From Microbacterium telephonicum (lineage in GTDB: Bacteria > Actinomycetota > Actinomycetes > Actinomycetales > Microbacteriaceae), in assembly GCF_003651225.1 (NCBI RefSeq), contig NZ_RCDB01000003.1, forward strand, positions 685,259 to 749,258: a DNA stretch of 64,000 nt. The letters run 5' to 3'. Made by a program: the position numbers and the translations under genes. Of the stretch, positions 17,623 to 25,979 are shown one piece after another. Below the pieces are notes generated by a model. The model ran no database searches. It saw nothing but the letters and a program-made list of their open reading frames with translations, and was not told the DNA's origin. The stretch's first letter is position 1, and each line of letters begins with the position of its first letter.

Positions 17623-18651
17623 TCACCCGACCGCGTCGCGGGTCAGATCCACCGCACCCTGCGGCCACCAGTTCCCGGCATCCGGACCCCCGTTGCACGT
17701 GCCGTCGCTCTCGCCCGGCACCTTGATCCACAGGTTCGTGTCGACGACGTCATCGCCGTAGGTGCCGGGGGCGTCGCCGACGAGCCGTCCCGGCGGATTG
17801 CACCACTGTCCGTCGGAGCCGGCGCCGTTGCGGGAGGTGTCGATGATCGCGTGCGCACCGCCGCCGAGGGCATCGGACAGCCGGTGGGCGTACGCGAACT
17901 CGTCGGCGGTCGTGTTGAAGTTCGAGACGTTGAGCGAGAAGCCCCGCACCCCGTCGAGTCCGACGTACTGCAGGTACGACGCCATGTCGGCGGCGCTGTG
18001 CCAGTTCGAGTGTCCGCCGTCGAGGTACACCCAGACGCCGGGAAGCTGCAGCTTCGCGACCACCTGACGCAGCTGCAGCGCGCGGTCCTCGAGATTGCCG
18101 CACTCGTCGGCGAGGGCGATCGAGTCGGGCTCGAGCACGACGACGCGCATCAGATCGTCGGCAGCCGCGAGCGCGTCGGCGATCTCGGTCGTCCAGACGT
18201 CGTAGTCGGGGCCGTCGAGTCCGCCCGCGGAGTGGTTGCCGCAGTCGCGCTCGGGCAGTCCGTAGATCACGACGGCGAGCGCGGCATCCTGCTCGCGCGC
18301 CTCGGCCGCGAGGGTCTCGATGCGCGTCCCCGCCGCGCCGATCGGGTCGCGTTCGGGCGTGAGCCACCACGCCGTCGGCTGCTCGGCGAGGTAGGCCGCG
18401 GCATCCGCTTCAGGTGTCCCGGCGGTGGCGGATGCGGTGGCGGTCGCGGCGCTCGAATCGGCGGCGACGGCGAACCGTGTTCCGACACCCGGCGGCTCGG
18501 GATCGTGCGGGGTCACCAGCGCGATCACGACGGCCGTCGCCCCCGCCGCGAAGAGCAGCAGCACCGCGAGCAGCGTCGCGGTGAGCGTGTGCCGACGCCG
18601 GCGCCGCGTCGTGGCGCGGTGCGCATCGGCGGCTGCGGAAGTGGGGGACAC
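17623..18651 (-). CDS. Membrane-anchored GH6 cellulase/endoglucanase
   Basis: A 342-residue family-6 glycoside hydrolase. A basic N-terminus (RRRRR) and membrane helix (about 24-47) anchor or export it; a Thr/Ala linker to about 80 follows. Family motifs are intact: RDC (135-137), the acid Asp in EPDSIA (174-179), YLDGGHSNW, LNVSNF, DTSRNG and ESDG near the C-terminus. GH6 enzymes hydrolyse beta-1,4-glucan by inversion. It lies on the same strand as the polysaccharide synthase at 19937, separated by an inserted AbiEi/DUF559 gene. This recalls streptomycete loci where a GH6 enzyme assists a cellulose-like synthase. GTG start set by a leaderless -10 box; longer in-frame starts exist. Confidence 0.85.
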   Translation of the reverse strand: MSPTSAAADAHRATTRRRRRHTLTATLLAVLLLFAAGATAVVIALVTPHDPEPPGVGTRFAVAADSSAATATASATAGTPEADAAAYLAEQPTAWWLTPERDPIGAAGTRIETLAAEAREQDAALAVVIYGLPERDCGNHSAGGLDGPDYDVWTTEIADALAAADDLMRVVVLEPDSIALADECGNLEDRALQLRQVVAKLQLPGVWVYLDGGHSNWHSAADMASYLQYVGLDGVRGFSLNVSNFNTTADEFAYAHRLSDALGGGAHAIIDTSRNGAGSDGQWCNPPGRLVGDAPGTYGDDVVDTNLWIKVPGESDGTCNGGPDAGNWWPQGAVDLTRDAVG

Positions 18652-18658
18652 GGGGTCG

Positions 18659-18664
18659 ATCGTA
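18659..18664 (-). promoter_or_regulatory. -10 element of leaderless GH6 gene
   Basis: On the minus strand TACGAT ends 7 nt before the GTG start at 18651. Confidence 0.5.
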
Positions 18665-18765
18665 CGGGGTCGAGGTTTCCTCCCCATGTCGCCCGCGGCT
18701 CGCATCCGTCCCCGAATCCGCCTCTCCGGCGCCTGCTCCGCGCCCGCCATCGGCACACTCGGCGC

Positions 18766-19749
18766 ATGACACCGCATCGCACGGGCCTCCGGCTCGAAAC
18801 ACACGCAGGCCTCCGGACGGCGGGCGTGACGCAGCGCGCCATCGTCGACGCGGTCGACGGCGGTGCGCTCATCCGGCTATCGCGGGGTCTCTACGTCTCC
18901 GCCGCGGACTGGCGCAGCGCGCGCACCGAGCAGCGTGAGCTTCTGCACGTCGCTGCGGCCCAGCGGCGGCTGCGTCTGGAGCGACCGCTGTTCGTGCTCT
19001 CCTCGGCCGCCGCGTTGCACGGGCTCCCCCTGGCACGCGCATCAGCCCGAGGTGCCCACATCGCCTCGGCCCGGTCGAACGGCCGAGTGCGGTCGCGCAA
19101 CCCGCTCGTCGCGCGACATGAGATCGAGGTCGCAGAAGCCGACGTGGTCGAGGTAGACGGCATCTGCTGTACCTCCGTGACACGCACGGTCGCCGATCTC
19201 GCTCGCCTCGCACGACCCGAGACAGCCTTGGCTGCGGCGGATGCGGCACTGCGCGCGATCGCCTGGGACCACGACGATCATGTCTACGACGACAATGCCG
19301 CCGAGGCGTACCGGTCGGCGATGCTCGCTCACCTGCGGACCGGAGCGCGCGGCGTGGTGCAGGCACGACGCCTGCTCACCCTCGCGGACGGTCGCGCCGA
19401 TCGGCCGGGTGAGAGTATCAGCCGGCTGTATCTGCACGAGATCGGGTTCCGGAACATCCGTCCGCAAGTGCCCGTCGCCGGGCCACACGGGTCGCCGTAT
19501 TGGCTCGACTTCTCCCTCGACGACGCCGATGTCTGGGCCGAGTTCGATGGGCTGGGCAAGTACGTCGACGACGCGTTCCGCCGTCAGGGCGAGTCGGCCG
19601 ACGACGTCGTGCTGCGAGAGAAGGAGCGGGAGGACTGGATCCGCGGCGCCACCGGGCGCCGTGTGGTCCGCTGGAACTGGGAGCACATCGCCTCCGCGGA
19701 TACGCTCGCCGCCCGCCTCGCCGCGTTCGGCATCCGCCCGCGCCCCTGA
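18766..19749 (+). CDS. AbiEi-like / DUF559-domain protein (locus A)
   Basis: A 327-residue protein. The N-terminal region (about 10-50) looks like the AbiEi antitoxin-type winged helix, with GVTQRAIVDAV and LIRLSRGLYVS. The middle region has LSSAAALHGLP. The C-terminal third resembles DUF559/Vsr-type nuclease folds, with PGESISRL, WLDFSL, AEFDG and KY. Many actinobacterial proteins with this layout are labelled AbiEi family; function is not established. It is divergent from the GH6 gene and interrupts the GH6-synthase pairing. An 81-bp palindromic repeat begins 17 nt after its stop. Homologues in this window are at 59089-60054 and, truncated, at 41363-41875. Confidence 0.75.
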   Translation: MTPHRTGLRLETHAGLRTAGVTQRAIVDAVDGGALIRLSRGLYVSAADWRSARTEQRELLHVAAAQRRLRLERPLFVLSSAAALHGLPLARASARGAHIASARSNGRVRSRNPLVARHEIEVAEADVVEVDGICCTSVTRTVADLARLARPETALAAADAALRAIAWDHDDHVYDDNAAEAYRSAMLAHLRTGARGVVQARRLLTLADGRADRPGESISRLYLHEIGFRNIRPQVPVAGPHGSPYWLDFSLDDADVWAEFDGLGKYVDDAFRRQGESADDVVLREKEREDWIRGATGRRVVRWNWEHIASADTLAARLAAFGIRPRP

Positions 19750-19766
19750 CCCGTGCCCCACCCCTG

Positions 19767-19847
19767 CCGAACCCTCACCCCTGGGCCGAACCCTCCGTTC
19801 CGGGGCGGCCTGGGACCGAGGGTTCGGCCTGGGACCGAGGGTTCGGC
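19767..19847. repeat. Palindromic repeat family 1, copy 2
   Basis: Same layout and length as 16563-16643: two CCGAACCCTC half-units facing two GACCGAGGGTTCGG half-units. It starts 17 nt after the stop codon of the DUF559-type gene at locus A. Confidence 0.75.
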
Positions 19848-19873
19848 GCAAAACTCGGGCCGCAACCAGAAAG

Positions 19874-19907
19874 GCGCCCCGGCCGTGCGGGGCACGACCG
19901 GGGCGCT
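19874..19907 (-). terminator. Terminator of the GT2 synthase gene
   Basis: GCGCCCCGG pairs with CCGGGGCGC around a 16-nt loop that can itself fold, 29 nt after the synthase stop. The stem extends imperfectly toward CAGAA/TTCTG. Confidence 0.6.
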
Positions 19908-19936
19908 GGTTCTGACGCGAAACGGGTGGGAGTGCG

Positions 19937-21394
19937 TCAGACCTTGTAACCGTGCTGGCGACGCACGAGCTTGAAGAACATCGAGAGGGTCTGGATGACG
20001 GTGATGACACCGACGATGGGCCAGCCGATCCACAGGATCGTGGACTGCACCATGATCGGCAGCATCATCCAGATCGCGACCATGGCCGCGACGATCGCGA
20101 CGGCGAAGATGAGCGGGGTCCAGTGCCCGAAGCCGCCACCGCGCTCGGCTTTGGCCTGCATGGCCCAGTTGTCGACCTTCTTGCGGGAAAGGAAGCGCGT
20201 CCACGACCGCAGGAAGTGCGAGCAGCGGATCCACATGTAGATCTCCGCGGGCGCCAGGGTCAGGCCGAACAGCACGTCGCGAGTGGAGCGGTTGTTCATG
20301 GTCATCGCCATGCGCGTGTTCAGCGCGATGGCCACGACTGGCGGGATCAGCCACCAGAACGAGAAGACGAAGGCCCCGATCGACAGCGACGCCGCGAGCA
20401 GCGTCACGAACGCGATGCGCACGAACATGTTCATGAGCATGTCGAAGTGCTCCAGCCACCGGACGCGCAGGTTCGGGTGGAACGGCTGCCCCTTCGTGTC
20501 GCCGCGCTGGCCGGGCCACATGAGCTCGATGGCGCCGTAGGTCCACTTGACCTGCTGCGCGTCGAGCGCGCGCAGGGTCGTCATGCCGCCCACGTCGGCG
20601 CGGGCGAACGGGCTGATCTTGGTGAGGTAGCCGGCGCTCTTGATCTGCAGCGACAGTAGCGAGTCCTCCACCTCGGAGTCCTTCACCCACGGCGTCATCT
20701 GACGGTTCTCGCGCATCACGTCGCGCAGGGCCTGCGTCGAGAAGATCGAGAACTGCCCGCCGAGCACGGCCATGTTGCGACCGCGCAGCAGGTTGTGCAG
20801 GTTGAACGCGGCGAACTGCGAGCGCTGACCGGTGATGAGGAACTTCGCGAGGAACCCGGTGATCGGCTTCTCGTCGATCGAGTAGATCGCCGAGATGCCG
20901 CCGATGCGGGTGTCGGCGACGGCCTCCGCTTCGAGGTACTCGACGGCGCGGTCGTCGGCGACGGTGTCGCCGTCGACGCCGAGCAGGTAGTCGTAGCCCT
21001 CGACGAGCGTGTAGCCGTAGTTGAGCGCGCCGACCTTCTTGTCGGGGTTCTTGCCGATGTCGTGGACGAAGACCTCGGTGAACTGGTCGCCGAGCACGGT
21101 GCTGAGCTCGTGCGGACCGGCATACTGCGACGCGATCTTCACGGTCGCGTCGGTCGTGTTGTTGACGACCACGTGGATGACGTCGGGCACACGCGTCTGA
21201 CGCAGCAGGCTCGCGATCACATCGGCGATCGACTCCTCCTCGTTGTACGCCGGGATGACGCAGCCGATCGTGGAGCGGTGCGTCGTGCCCTCGTCGAGCA
21301 CGTCGGCGAAGTCGTCGGGGAAGGAGTTCTCCAGCGTGTGGATCTGCTCGTCCTCGTTGCTGCGCTCGTAGCGGGCGACGTCGTTCGTGGTCAT
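19937..21394 (-). CDS. Cellulose-synthase-like GT2 polysaccharide synthase
   Basis: A 485-residue processive GT2 enzyme. The catalytic domain (about 40-300) has IPAYNEEESI, a DGDT aspartate motif, SEVEDS as the TED-like site and QQVKW where most synthases have Q-x-x-R-W. Four or five membrane helices follow (about 320-470). No PilZ domain is present. The Arg-to-Lys change in QxxRW is conservative but uncommon. The start is set by CATAGT ending 7 nt upstream (leaderless). Proximity to a GH6 cellulase suggests a beta-1,4-glucan-like product, but PgaC-type poly-GlcNAc synthases look similar. It is divergent from a sensor kinase across a 126-bp region with phased repeats. Confidence 0.8.
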   Translation of the reverse strand: MTTNDVARYERSNEDEQIHTLENSFPDDFADVLDEGTTHRSTIGCVIPAYNEEESIADVIASLLRQTRVPDVIHVVVNNTTDATVKIASQYAGPHELSTVLGDQFTEVFVHDIGKNPDKKVGALNYGYTLVEGYDYLLGVDGDTVADDRAVEYLEAEAVADTRIGGISAIYSIDEKPITGFLAKFLITGQRSQFAAFNLHNLLRGRNMAVLGGQFSIFSTQALRDVMRENRQMTPWVKDSEVEDSLLSLQIKSAGYLTKISPFARADVGGMTTLRALDAQQVKWTYGAIELMWPGQRGDTKGQPFHPNLRVRWLEHFDMLMNMFVRIAFVTLLAASLSIGAFVFSFWWLIPPVVAIALNTRMAMTMNNRSTRDVLFGLTLAPAEIYMWIRCSHFLRSWTRFLSRKKVDNWAMQAKAERGGGFGHWTPLIFAVAIVAAMVAIWMMLPIMVQSTILWIGWPIVGVITVIQTLSMFFKLVRRQHGYKV

Positions 21395-21401
21395 GGCATC
21401 A

Positions 21402-21407
21402 ACTATG
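21402..21407 (-). promoter_or_regulatory. -10 element of leaderless GT2 synthase
   Basis: CATAGT on the minus strand ends 7 nt before the ATG at 21394. Confidence 0.45.
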
Positions 21408-21418
21408 GCGGGCGAAAC

Positions 21419-21478
21419 GCAAGATTCCGCACGCGCCCCGACCCCGGACCCGCAAGGTTTCCGCAAGGCTTGCGCAAC
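21419..21478 (+). promoter_or_regulatory. Helically phased CGCAAG direct repeats
   Basis: CGCAAG starts at 21419, 21451 and 21462, and CGCAAC at 21473. The last three are exactly 11 bp apart and the first is three helical turns upstream. The array fills the space between two divergent leaderless promoters, for the synthase and the sensor kinase. Tandem direct repeats at 10-11 bp are the usual operator form for OmpR/PhoB-type regulators. Confidence 0.5.
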
Positions 21479-21508
21479 GCGCCTCGGATGCCGTCACGGC
21501 GGCGTCGA

Positions 21509-21514
21509 TAGACT
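21509..21514 (+). promoter_or_regulatory. -10 element of leaderless sensor kinase
   Basis: TAGACT ends 6 nt before the ATG at 21521. Confidence 0.55.
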
Positions 21515-21520
21515 CGCGGC

Positions 21521-23206
21521 ATGTCAGGGGAAGGAGAGGCGCGCATCAGTTCGCGCTCCCGGTCCATCTGGCTGTGGCAGCTCGTGCTGACGGCCGCGGT
21601 GGTCGTGCTGACGCTCGTGCTGCTGGTGCTCTCGCCCGACCTGCTGTCGACGATCACGATTCCGCTCGGGATCGGCATGGTGATCGCGACGACCGTGGTC
21701 GTCATGCTCGTCCCGTGGGACCGCGTCAGCACGCGGATCGTCGCCCTCATCCCCTTCTCGGGGATCGTCTCGATCGGCGCGCTCGCGTGGGGGTCGGACC
21801 TGCGCATGGGGTTCCTCTGGGTCTTCCCGCTCGCGTGGCTCGCGACCTATTACCGCATCGCGTGGATCGGCGGCCTGGTGCTGGTCGCCGCCCTCATCGT
21901 GCTCGACGCGGTGACCCACCAGGCGAACACGAGCGCGAGCCTGCGCTTCACGATCGTGCTGTTGTCGCTGACGTTCCTCGCGATCACGATCAACATGGAG
22001 TCGCGCAAGACCGGCGCCGCCACCCGCCTGCTGCGGCGCCAGAGCGCGCGGCTCGAGGAGACGATCCGGCGCGTCCGGGCCCAGGAGCGGCGCGTCAATC
22101 AGATGCTCAACGGGCTGGAGGCCGGCATCGCCCGCGTCGACCGGCACGGACAGCTGCTCGCCGCCAACGACTCCTACATCGCCCTGTACGGCCTCGACCG
22201 CCGCGACCTGACCCAGCCGGGCTCTTCGGTCGAGTATGACGGCCACGGCGGCACCGCGCTGCGCGAGGCCGAGCGACCCCGTGCCCGCGCTGCACGCGGC
22301 GAGCGCTTCACCGACGAGCGGATGTGGCTGTTCGACGCCCAAGGCGAGTGGCACACCGTCAACGCCTCCACCGTCGATCTCGTGAGCGGGCCCGGCGAGC
22401 CCGACGTCACGATGCTCATCGTCACCGACGTCACCGCCGCCGAGGCGGCGCAGCAGGCGACGCGCACGATGGCGCGGACCGTCTCGCACGAACTCTCCAA
22501 CCCATTGACGGCGATCCTCGGCTACACCGATCTGCTCCTCGACGACGACGCACTCACCGACCGGCAACGAGAACGGCTCGAGCTCGTCGAGGCGGCCGGG
22601 CAGCGGATGGAGCGCCTCATCGCCGACGTGCTGCGCGCGGGAGGCACGGCCCAGCCCGCCGAGGCCCCCCGCCGCCTCGTCGACCTGCGCGAGGTGCTCA
22701 CGGCATCCGCGGAGTCGTTCTCCCCCGCCGCGCGCCTCGGCGACGTCGCCCTCGAGGTGGCGGGCGGCGACCCGCTGCCGGTCATGGCCGACGCGTTCCG
22801 CGTGCGCCAGGTCTTCGACAACCTCATCAGCAATGCCGTCAAGTACACGCCGCCCACCGGGGAAGTGTCGGTGACCGCGAGCGCCGACGACCGTGAGGCC
22901 GTCGTCGTCATCCGCGACTCGGGGATCGGCATCGCCGCCGACGACCTGCCGCTCGTGTTCACCGACTACTTCCGCGCCGGCACGGCACTGGAGAGCGGCA
23001 CCCCCGGCACGGGCCTCGGGATGGGTATCGCGCGCGCGATCGTCGAGCAGCATTCGGGCACCCTGGGCATCGAGAGCACGCCCGGCGTCGGCACGACCAT
23101 CACGCTGCGGATGCCCCTCACCGACGTGACCGAGGCCGACCTCGGCCCCACCGACACCCAGCAGATCCGCGTCGTGCGCGGCGGCGACACGAAGGAGTCC
23201 ACGTGA
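21521..23206 (+). CDS. Membrane PAS sensor histidine kinase, module 1
   Basis: A 561-residue kinase. Five or six membrane helices (about 15-165) are followed by a coiled-coil, a PAS-like domain (about 200-305, opening LNGLEAGIARVDRHGQLLAAN), HisKA with His323 (VSHELSNPL) and a HATPase domain (NLISNAVKY, DSGIGI, GTGLGMGIA). Its paralogue at 26716 shares RSRSIW-WQL and LLWVFP-AW-ATYY at the N-terminus. The stop overlaps the GTG of a degenerate-GGDEF membrane protein. No regulator gene is adjacent; the likeliest partner by sequence pairing is the OmpR-type protein at 16655-17569. Confidence 0.85.
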   Translation: MSGEGEARISSRSRSIWLWQLVLTAAVVVLTLVLLVLSPDLLSTITIPLGIGMVIATTVVVMLVPWDRVSTRIVALIPFSGIVSIGALAWGSDLRMGFLWVFPLAWLATYYRIAWIGGLVLVAALIVLDAVTHQANTSASLRFTIVLLSLTFLAITINMESRKTGAATRLLRRQSARLEETIRRVRAQERRVNQMLNGLEAGIARVDRHGQLLAANDSYIALYGLDRRDLTQPGSSVEYDGHGGTALREAERPRARAARGERFTDERMWLFDAQGEWHTVNASTVDLVSGPGEPDVTMLIVTDVTAAEAAQQATRTMARTVSHELSNPLTAILGYTDLLLDDDALTDRQRERLELVEAAGQRMERLIADVLRAGGTAQPAEAPRRLVDLREVLTASAESFSPAARLGDVALEVAGGDPLPVMADAFRVRQVFDNLISNAVKYTPPTGEVSVTASADDREAVVVIRDSGIGIAADDLPLVFTDYFRAGTALESGTPGTGLGMGIARAIVEQHSGTLGIESTPGVGTTITLRMPLTDVTEADLGPTDTQQIRVVRGGDTKEST

Positions 23207-24306
23207 TCGGGCTGGAACTGGCCCACGTCGCCCTGTCGACGGTCGCGTCGATGATCATGATCGGGCTGGGATTCCTCGCCCGCCCGAGCCGTGCGACCGC
23301 ACTGTGGTCGCTGACGTTCGTGCTGGCGATGGTCAGCTCGTACGGACAGCTGGCCGGTGTCTCCATGGACAACGAGACCCTGCGCGTCGCGTCGCTCGGC
23401 GCCATCCTCGGGGCGCCCGTCCTGATCTGGTCGGGTCTGCGCGCGTTCCGCGGCGCCGTCGCGGTCCCGTGGGCCACGATCCTCGTGGCCGGCGGAGCGG
23501 CGACGGCGTTCGCCTTGGCCTCCGACACGACCGCGTTCGCGTGGACGTTCCGGCTGGCCTATACGGTGACCGCGGTCTTCGCGGGGCTGACCCTGTGGGA
23601 GCTCATCCGCCGACCTGAGCGCGGTGGCGGCACGTCGTTCCCCTTGAGCCTGTTCTCCGCGGCCTTCGTCGCGATGGCGGCTCTGAGCCTCATCACCGGT
23701 ATCTTCGCCCCGACGGCCGAAGCGTCGGGGCTCGGGCTGCTGCGCGACGTGAACCTGCTCGGGATGCTCATCTACATCACGTGCGCGCTGATCACCCTCC
23801 TCTTCCTCGCGCGAGGCACGGCCGGCGGTCGCACCGCGGCATCCGCGTCGCAGTTCGAGACGGTGGCGGCCGACCGGCTCGAGCGCGCCCAGGCGGCCGG
23901 CGAGCGGTCGTGGGCGCTGCTGGTGGTCACCCTCGACGACAGCGCGGATCTGCGGCTGGCCGCGGGCGAAGCGGGCTACGCCGGCATCGCGTCGCGCTTC
24001 GTGCGGGAGGTGCGCGAGGCGATGCCGACCGACGCCGACGTGGGGCGGCTCGACGCGTCGACGTGCGCGATCCTCATCGCCCGCCCGGCGGCGGTGCTCT
24101 CGGAGCAGATCAGCACCCTGCTGCACGACATCACCACTCCCGGCGGAGCGGGCACCGAGGCCATCCCGGTGTCGGCGTCGGTCGGGTGGGCCGCGCCCGC
24201 CGAGCACGGATACCGCCTCGACGACACCCTCGCCGCCGCGCGCGCCGCCGCCGTCGCGGCCGCCGTCGCCGGCGGCGATCGCTGGGTGCGCGCGGGCCTC
24301 GCCTGA
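23203..24306 (+). CDS. Membrane protein with degenerate GGDEF domain, module 1
   Basis: A 367-residue protein coupled to the kinase by a GTGA overlap. Seven or so membrane helices occupy residues 1-205. The C-terminal region (about 215-367) has the GGDEF-domain shape: a FETVAADRLERA helix, a LLVVTLDD strand, a late SASVGWA strand and an AARAAAVAAAVAGGDRW helix. The active-site loop reads GRLDAST (281-287) instead of R-GGDEF, so cyclase activity is very unlikely. It may be a receptor or scaffold that signals to the kinase or synthase. Its paralogue is at 28356. The domain call is by pattern only. Confidence 0.65.
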   Translation: MIGLELAHVALSTVASMIMIGLGFLARPSRATALWSLTFVLAMVSSYGQLAGVSMDNETLRVASLGAILGAPVLIWSGLRAFRGAVAVPWATILVAGGAATAFALASDTTAFAWTFRLAYTVTAVFAGLTLWELIRRPERGGGTSFPLSLFSAAFVAMAALSLITGIFAPTAEASGLGLLRDVNLLGMLIYITCALITLLFLARGTAGGRTAASASQFETVAADRLERAQAAGERSWALLVVTLDDSADLRLAAGEAGYAGIASRFVREVREAMPTDADVGRLDASTCAILIARPAAVLSEQISTLLHDITTPGGAGTEAIPVSASVGWAAPAEHGYRLDDTLAAARAAAVAAAVAGGDRWVRAGLA

Positions 24307-24329
24307 CCGGGCCGGTCTCGCGGTGCCTC

Positions 24330-24335
24330 TAGACT
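24330..24335 (+). promoter_or_regulatory. -10 element before lipoprotein gene
   Basis: TAGACT lies 31 nt upstream of the ATG at 24367. A ribosome binding site AGGGGG is at 24355-24360, so this is an ordinary short-leader promoter. Confidence 0.5.
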
Positions 24336-24366
24336 GACGCGGACCACACACCCCAGGGGGATTCGC

Positions 24367-24978
24367 ATGCCGACACGACGGGCCGCACGACTCGCCGCGA
24401 CCTTCGCCGCGGGTGCGCTCGCGCTCACCCTCGCCGGATGCGGCGCCCCACCGTGGGCCGACGGCGACGGAGCGAGCGCCAGCCCTTCGGCCTCGACCAC
24501 CCCGACGACCGTGCCGACGCCGGTGTCGAACGACCTGTCGACCGGATCGACGCAGCGCACCATCGCCGCCGGCGCCGTGACGGCGAACGTGAACTACTGG
24601 TCGGATCTGCGCATGGACAAGTGGACGCCGTCGGCCGTCAAGCCGGTGCAGCTGTCGATGGTCACCACCATCACGCCGAACGACGGCCAGAAGGTGTACC
24701 TGCAGAAGGCCACGATGACGGCCGTCCCCGGCAACGCGACGCAGTCGTTCGAGGCCCTGGGCGCGCAGGTCGACCAGGCGACCACCTCCCCGGGCTACCT
24801 CGTGCTCGACCCGTACAGCTACTCCCAGGTGTTCAACGTGGGCGCGGTCCCGGATGCGGCGACGTTCGTGACGCTGCAGTTCACGTACGACTTCCTCATC
24901 CAGACCACGCCGACCTCGAACGAGTACGCGAAGCAGACGGCCACCGACAGCCTCACCGTGGCCATCGCCCAGGGCTGA
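24367..24978 (+). CDS. Secreted lipoprotein, unknown function
   Basis: A 203-residue lipoprotein. The signal peptide ends in the lipobox LAGC (22-25), so Cys25 should be lipidated. A Ser/Thr/Pro-rich stretch to about 58 is followed by a beta-rich domain with no recognised family. It has its own promoter after the module-1 operon and is 5 nt upstream of the nucleotidyltransferase-like gene, so those two are probably co-transcribed. A role as an extracytoplasmic sensor component for the nearby kinase is possible but unsupported. Confidence 0.75.
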   Translation: MPTRRAARLAATFAAGALALTLAGCGAPPWADGDGASASPSASTTPTTVPTPVSNDLSTGSTQRTIAAGAVTANVNYWSDLRMDKWTPSAVKPVQLSMVTTITPNDGQKVYLQKATMTAVPGNATQSFEALGAQVDQATTSPGYLVLDPYSYSQVFNVGAVPDAATFVTLQFTYDFLIQTTPTSNEYAKQTATDSLTVAIAQG

Positions 24979-24983
24979 GCGCC

Positions 24984-25901
24984 GTGACCACGCCGGCCGC
25001 GCCGACGACGACGCTGCGACTCGACGAGGCGAACGAGCTGCTCACGGCGTGGGCGCAGCACCGCGCCCGCGAGCGCGGCATCCGGCTGCTCGTCCTCAAG
25101 GGGCGCCCTCTCTCGGATGACGGTCTGCGCGCGGCCCGCGTCTCGGCCGACGTCGACGTGCTCGTCGAGCCGGCACGGTTCGACGAGTACTGCGCGGTGG
25201 TGCTCGACGCCGGGTGGGAGGAGTTCCCGAGCACCTTCGCGAGCGCGCACTTCACGCTGCACTCTCGCTCGTTCCGCAAGAACGGCTGGCCGAACTCGTT
25301 CGACGTGCACAGCGAGTACCCCGGCTTCCTGCGCGACCGCGTCGCGGTGTTCGAGGCCCTATGGGACGGGCGGCGTGAGGCGGCGTTCGCACATCAGCCG
25401 TGCGACATCCCGAGCCGGGCCGCGAACGTGCTCGTGCTCGCGTTGCATTCCCTGCGCGGCACGCACACGCAGGAACGGCATCGCGCCGAACTGCAGCACC
25501 TGCAGGCGGCGTCGTTCACGGCCGACGAGCGGCAGGCGATCGGCGAGGTCGCCGAGCGCACCGGAGCGGCGACCGCGATCCCCGCCTTCCTCGAAGGCAT
25601 CGGCGTGGCGGTGGCGACGGACCCCGACCTCGCCCGCGGGGCAGCGGCCCGCGAGTGGCGGCGCAAGGTCGCCGAGGCCGACGGCGCGGCCGCATCCTGG
25701 CTGCTCCTCGTTGCCCGGGCCCCCTGGCGCGAGAAGCCGGTGATCGTCGCCCGAGCGCTCTGGCCGAGTCGGCGCGACTTCGCCATCAACCACCCCGAGA
25801 TCCCCGATCGCGTGTGGCCGCAGCTGCACGGGCGCCTGGCCCGGCTCGGCCGCGGATTCCGGCGGCTTCCCGTCGTGGCGCGGTCGCGGGCCCGGCGCTG
25901 A
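24984..25901 (+). CDS. Nucleotidyltransferase-like protein (NTP_transf_5 type)
   Basis: A 305-residue protein starting at GTG. The block LLVLKGRPLS (36-44) followed by SADVDVLV with Asp56 and Asp58 matches the minimal nucleotidyltransferase signature of the uncharacterised NTP_transf_5 family. The downstream FDVHSEYPGF and NVLVLALHSLRGTH segments fit it too. Such proteins often accompany PqqD- and HprK-like proteins in peptide or exopolysaccharide loci; an HprK/PqqD-like gene is at 30261-31580. The substrate is unknown. Confidence 0.75.
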   Translation: MTTPAAPTTTLRLDEANELLTAWAQHRARERGIRLLVLKGRPLSDDGLRAARVSADVDVLVEPARFDEYCAVVLDAGWEEFPSTFASAHFTLHSRSFRKNGWPNSFDVHSEYPGFLRDRVAVFEALWDGRREAAFAHQPCDIPSRAANVLVLALHSLRGTHTQERHRAELQHLQAASFTADERQAIGEVAERTGAATAIPAFLEGIGVAVATDPDLARGAAAREWRRKVAEADGAAASWLLLVARAPWREKPVIVARALWPSRRDFAINHPEIPDRVWPQLHGRLARLGRGFRRLPVVARSRARR

Positions 25902-25979
25902 CCGGAACATCTTTCTCGTTCTGGCAGAATCATCGAAAACCGACGCACCCCCGAGCGTCGAGAACCAGGAGTGCACGCC

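Noticed and set aside
23203..24306. Active diguanylate cyclase
   Set aside because: The GGDEF position reads GRLDAST, lacking the glycines and acidic residues needed for catalysis.
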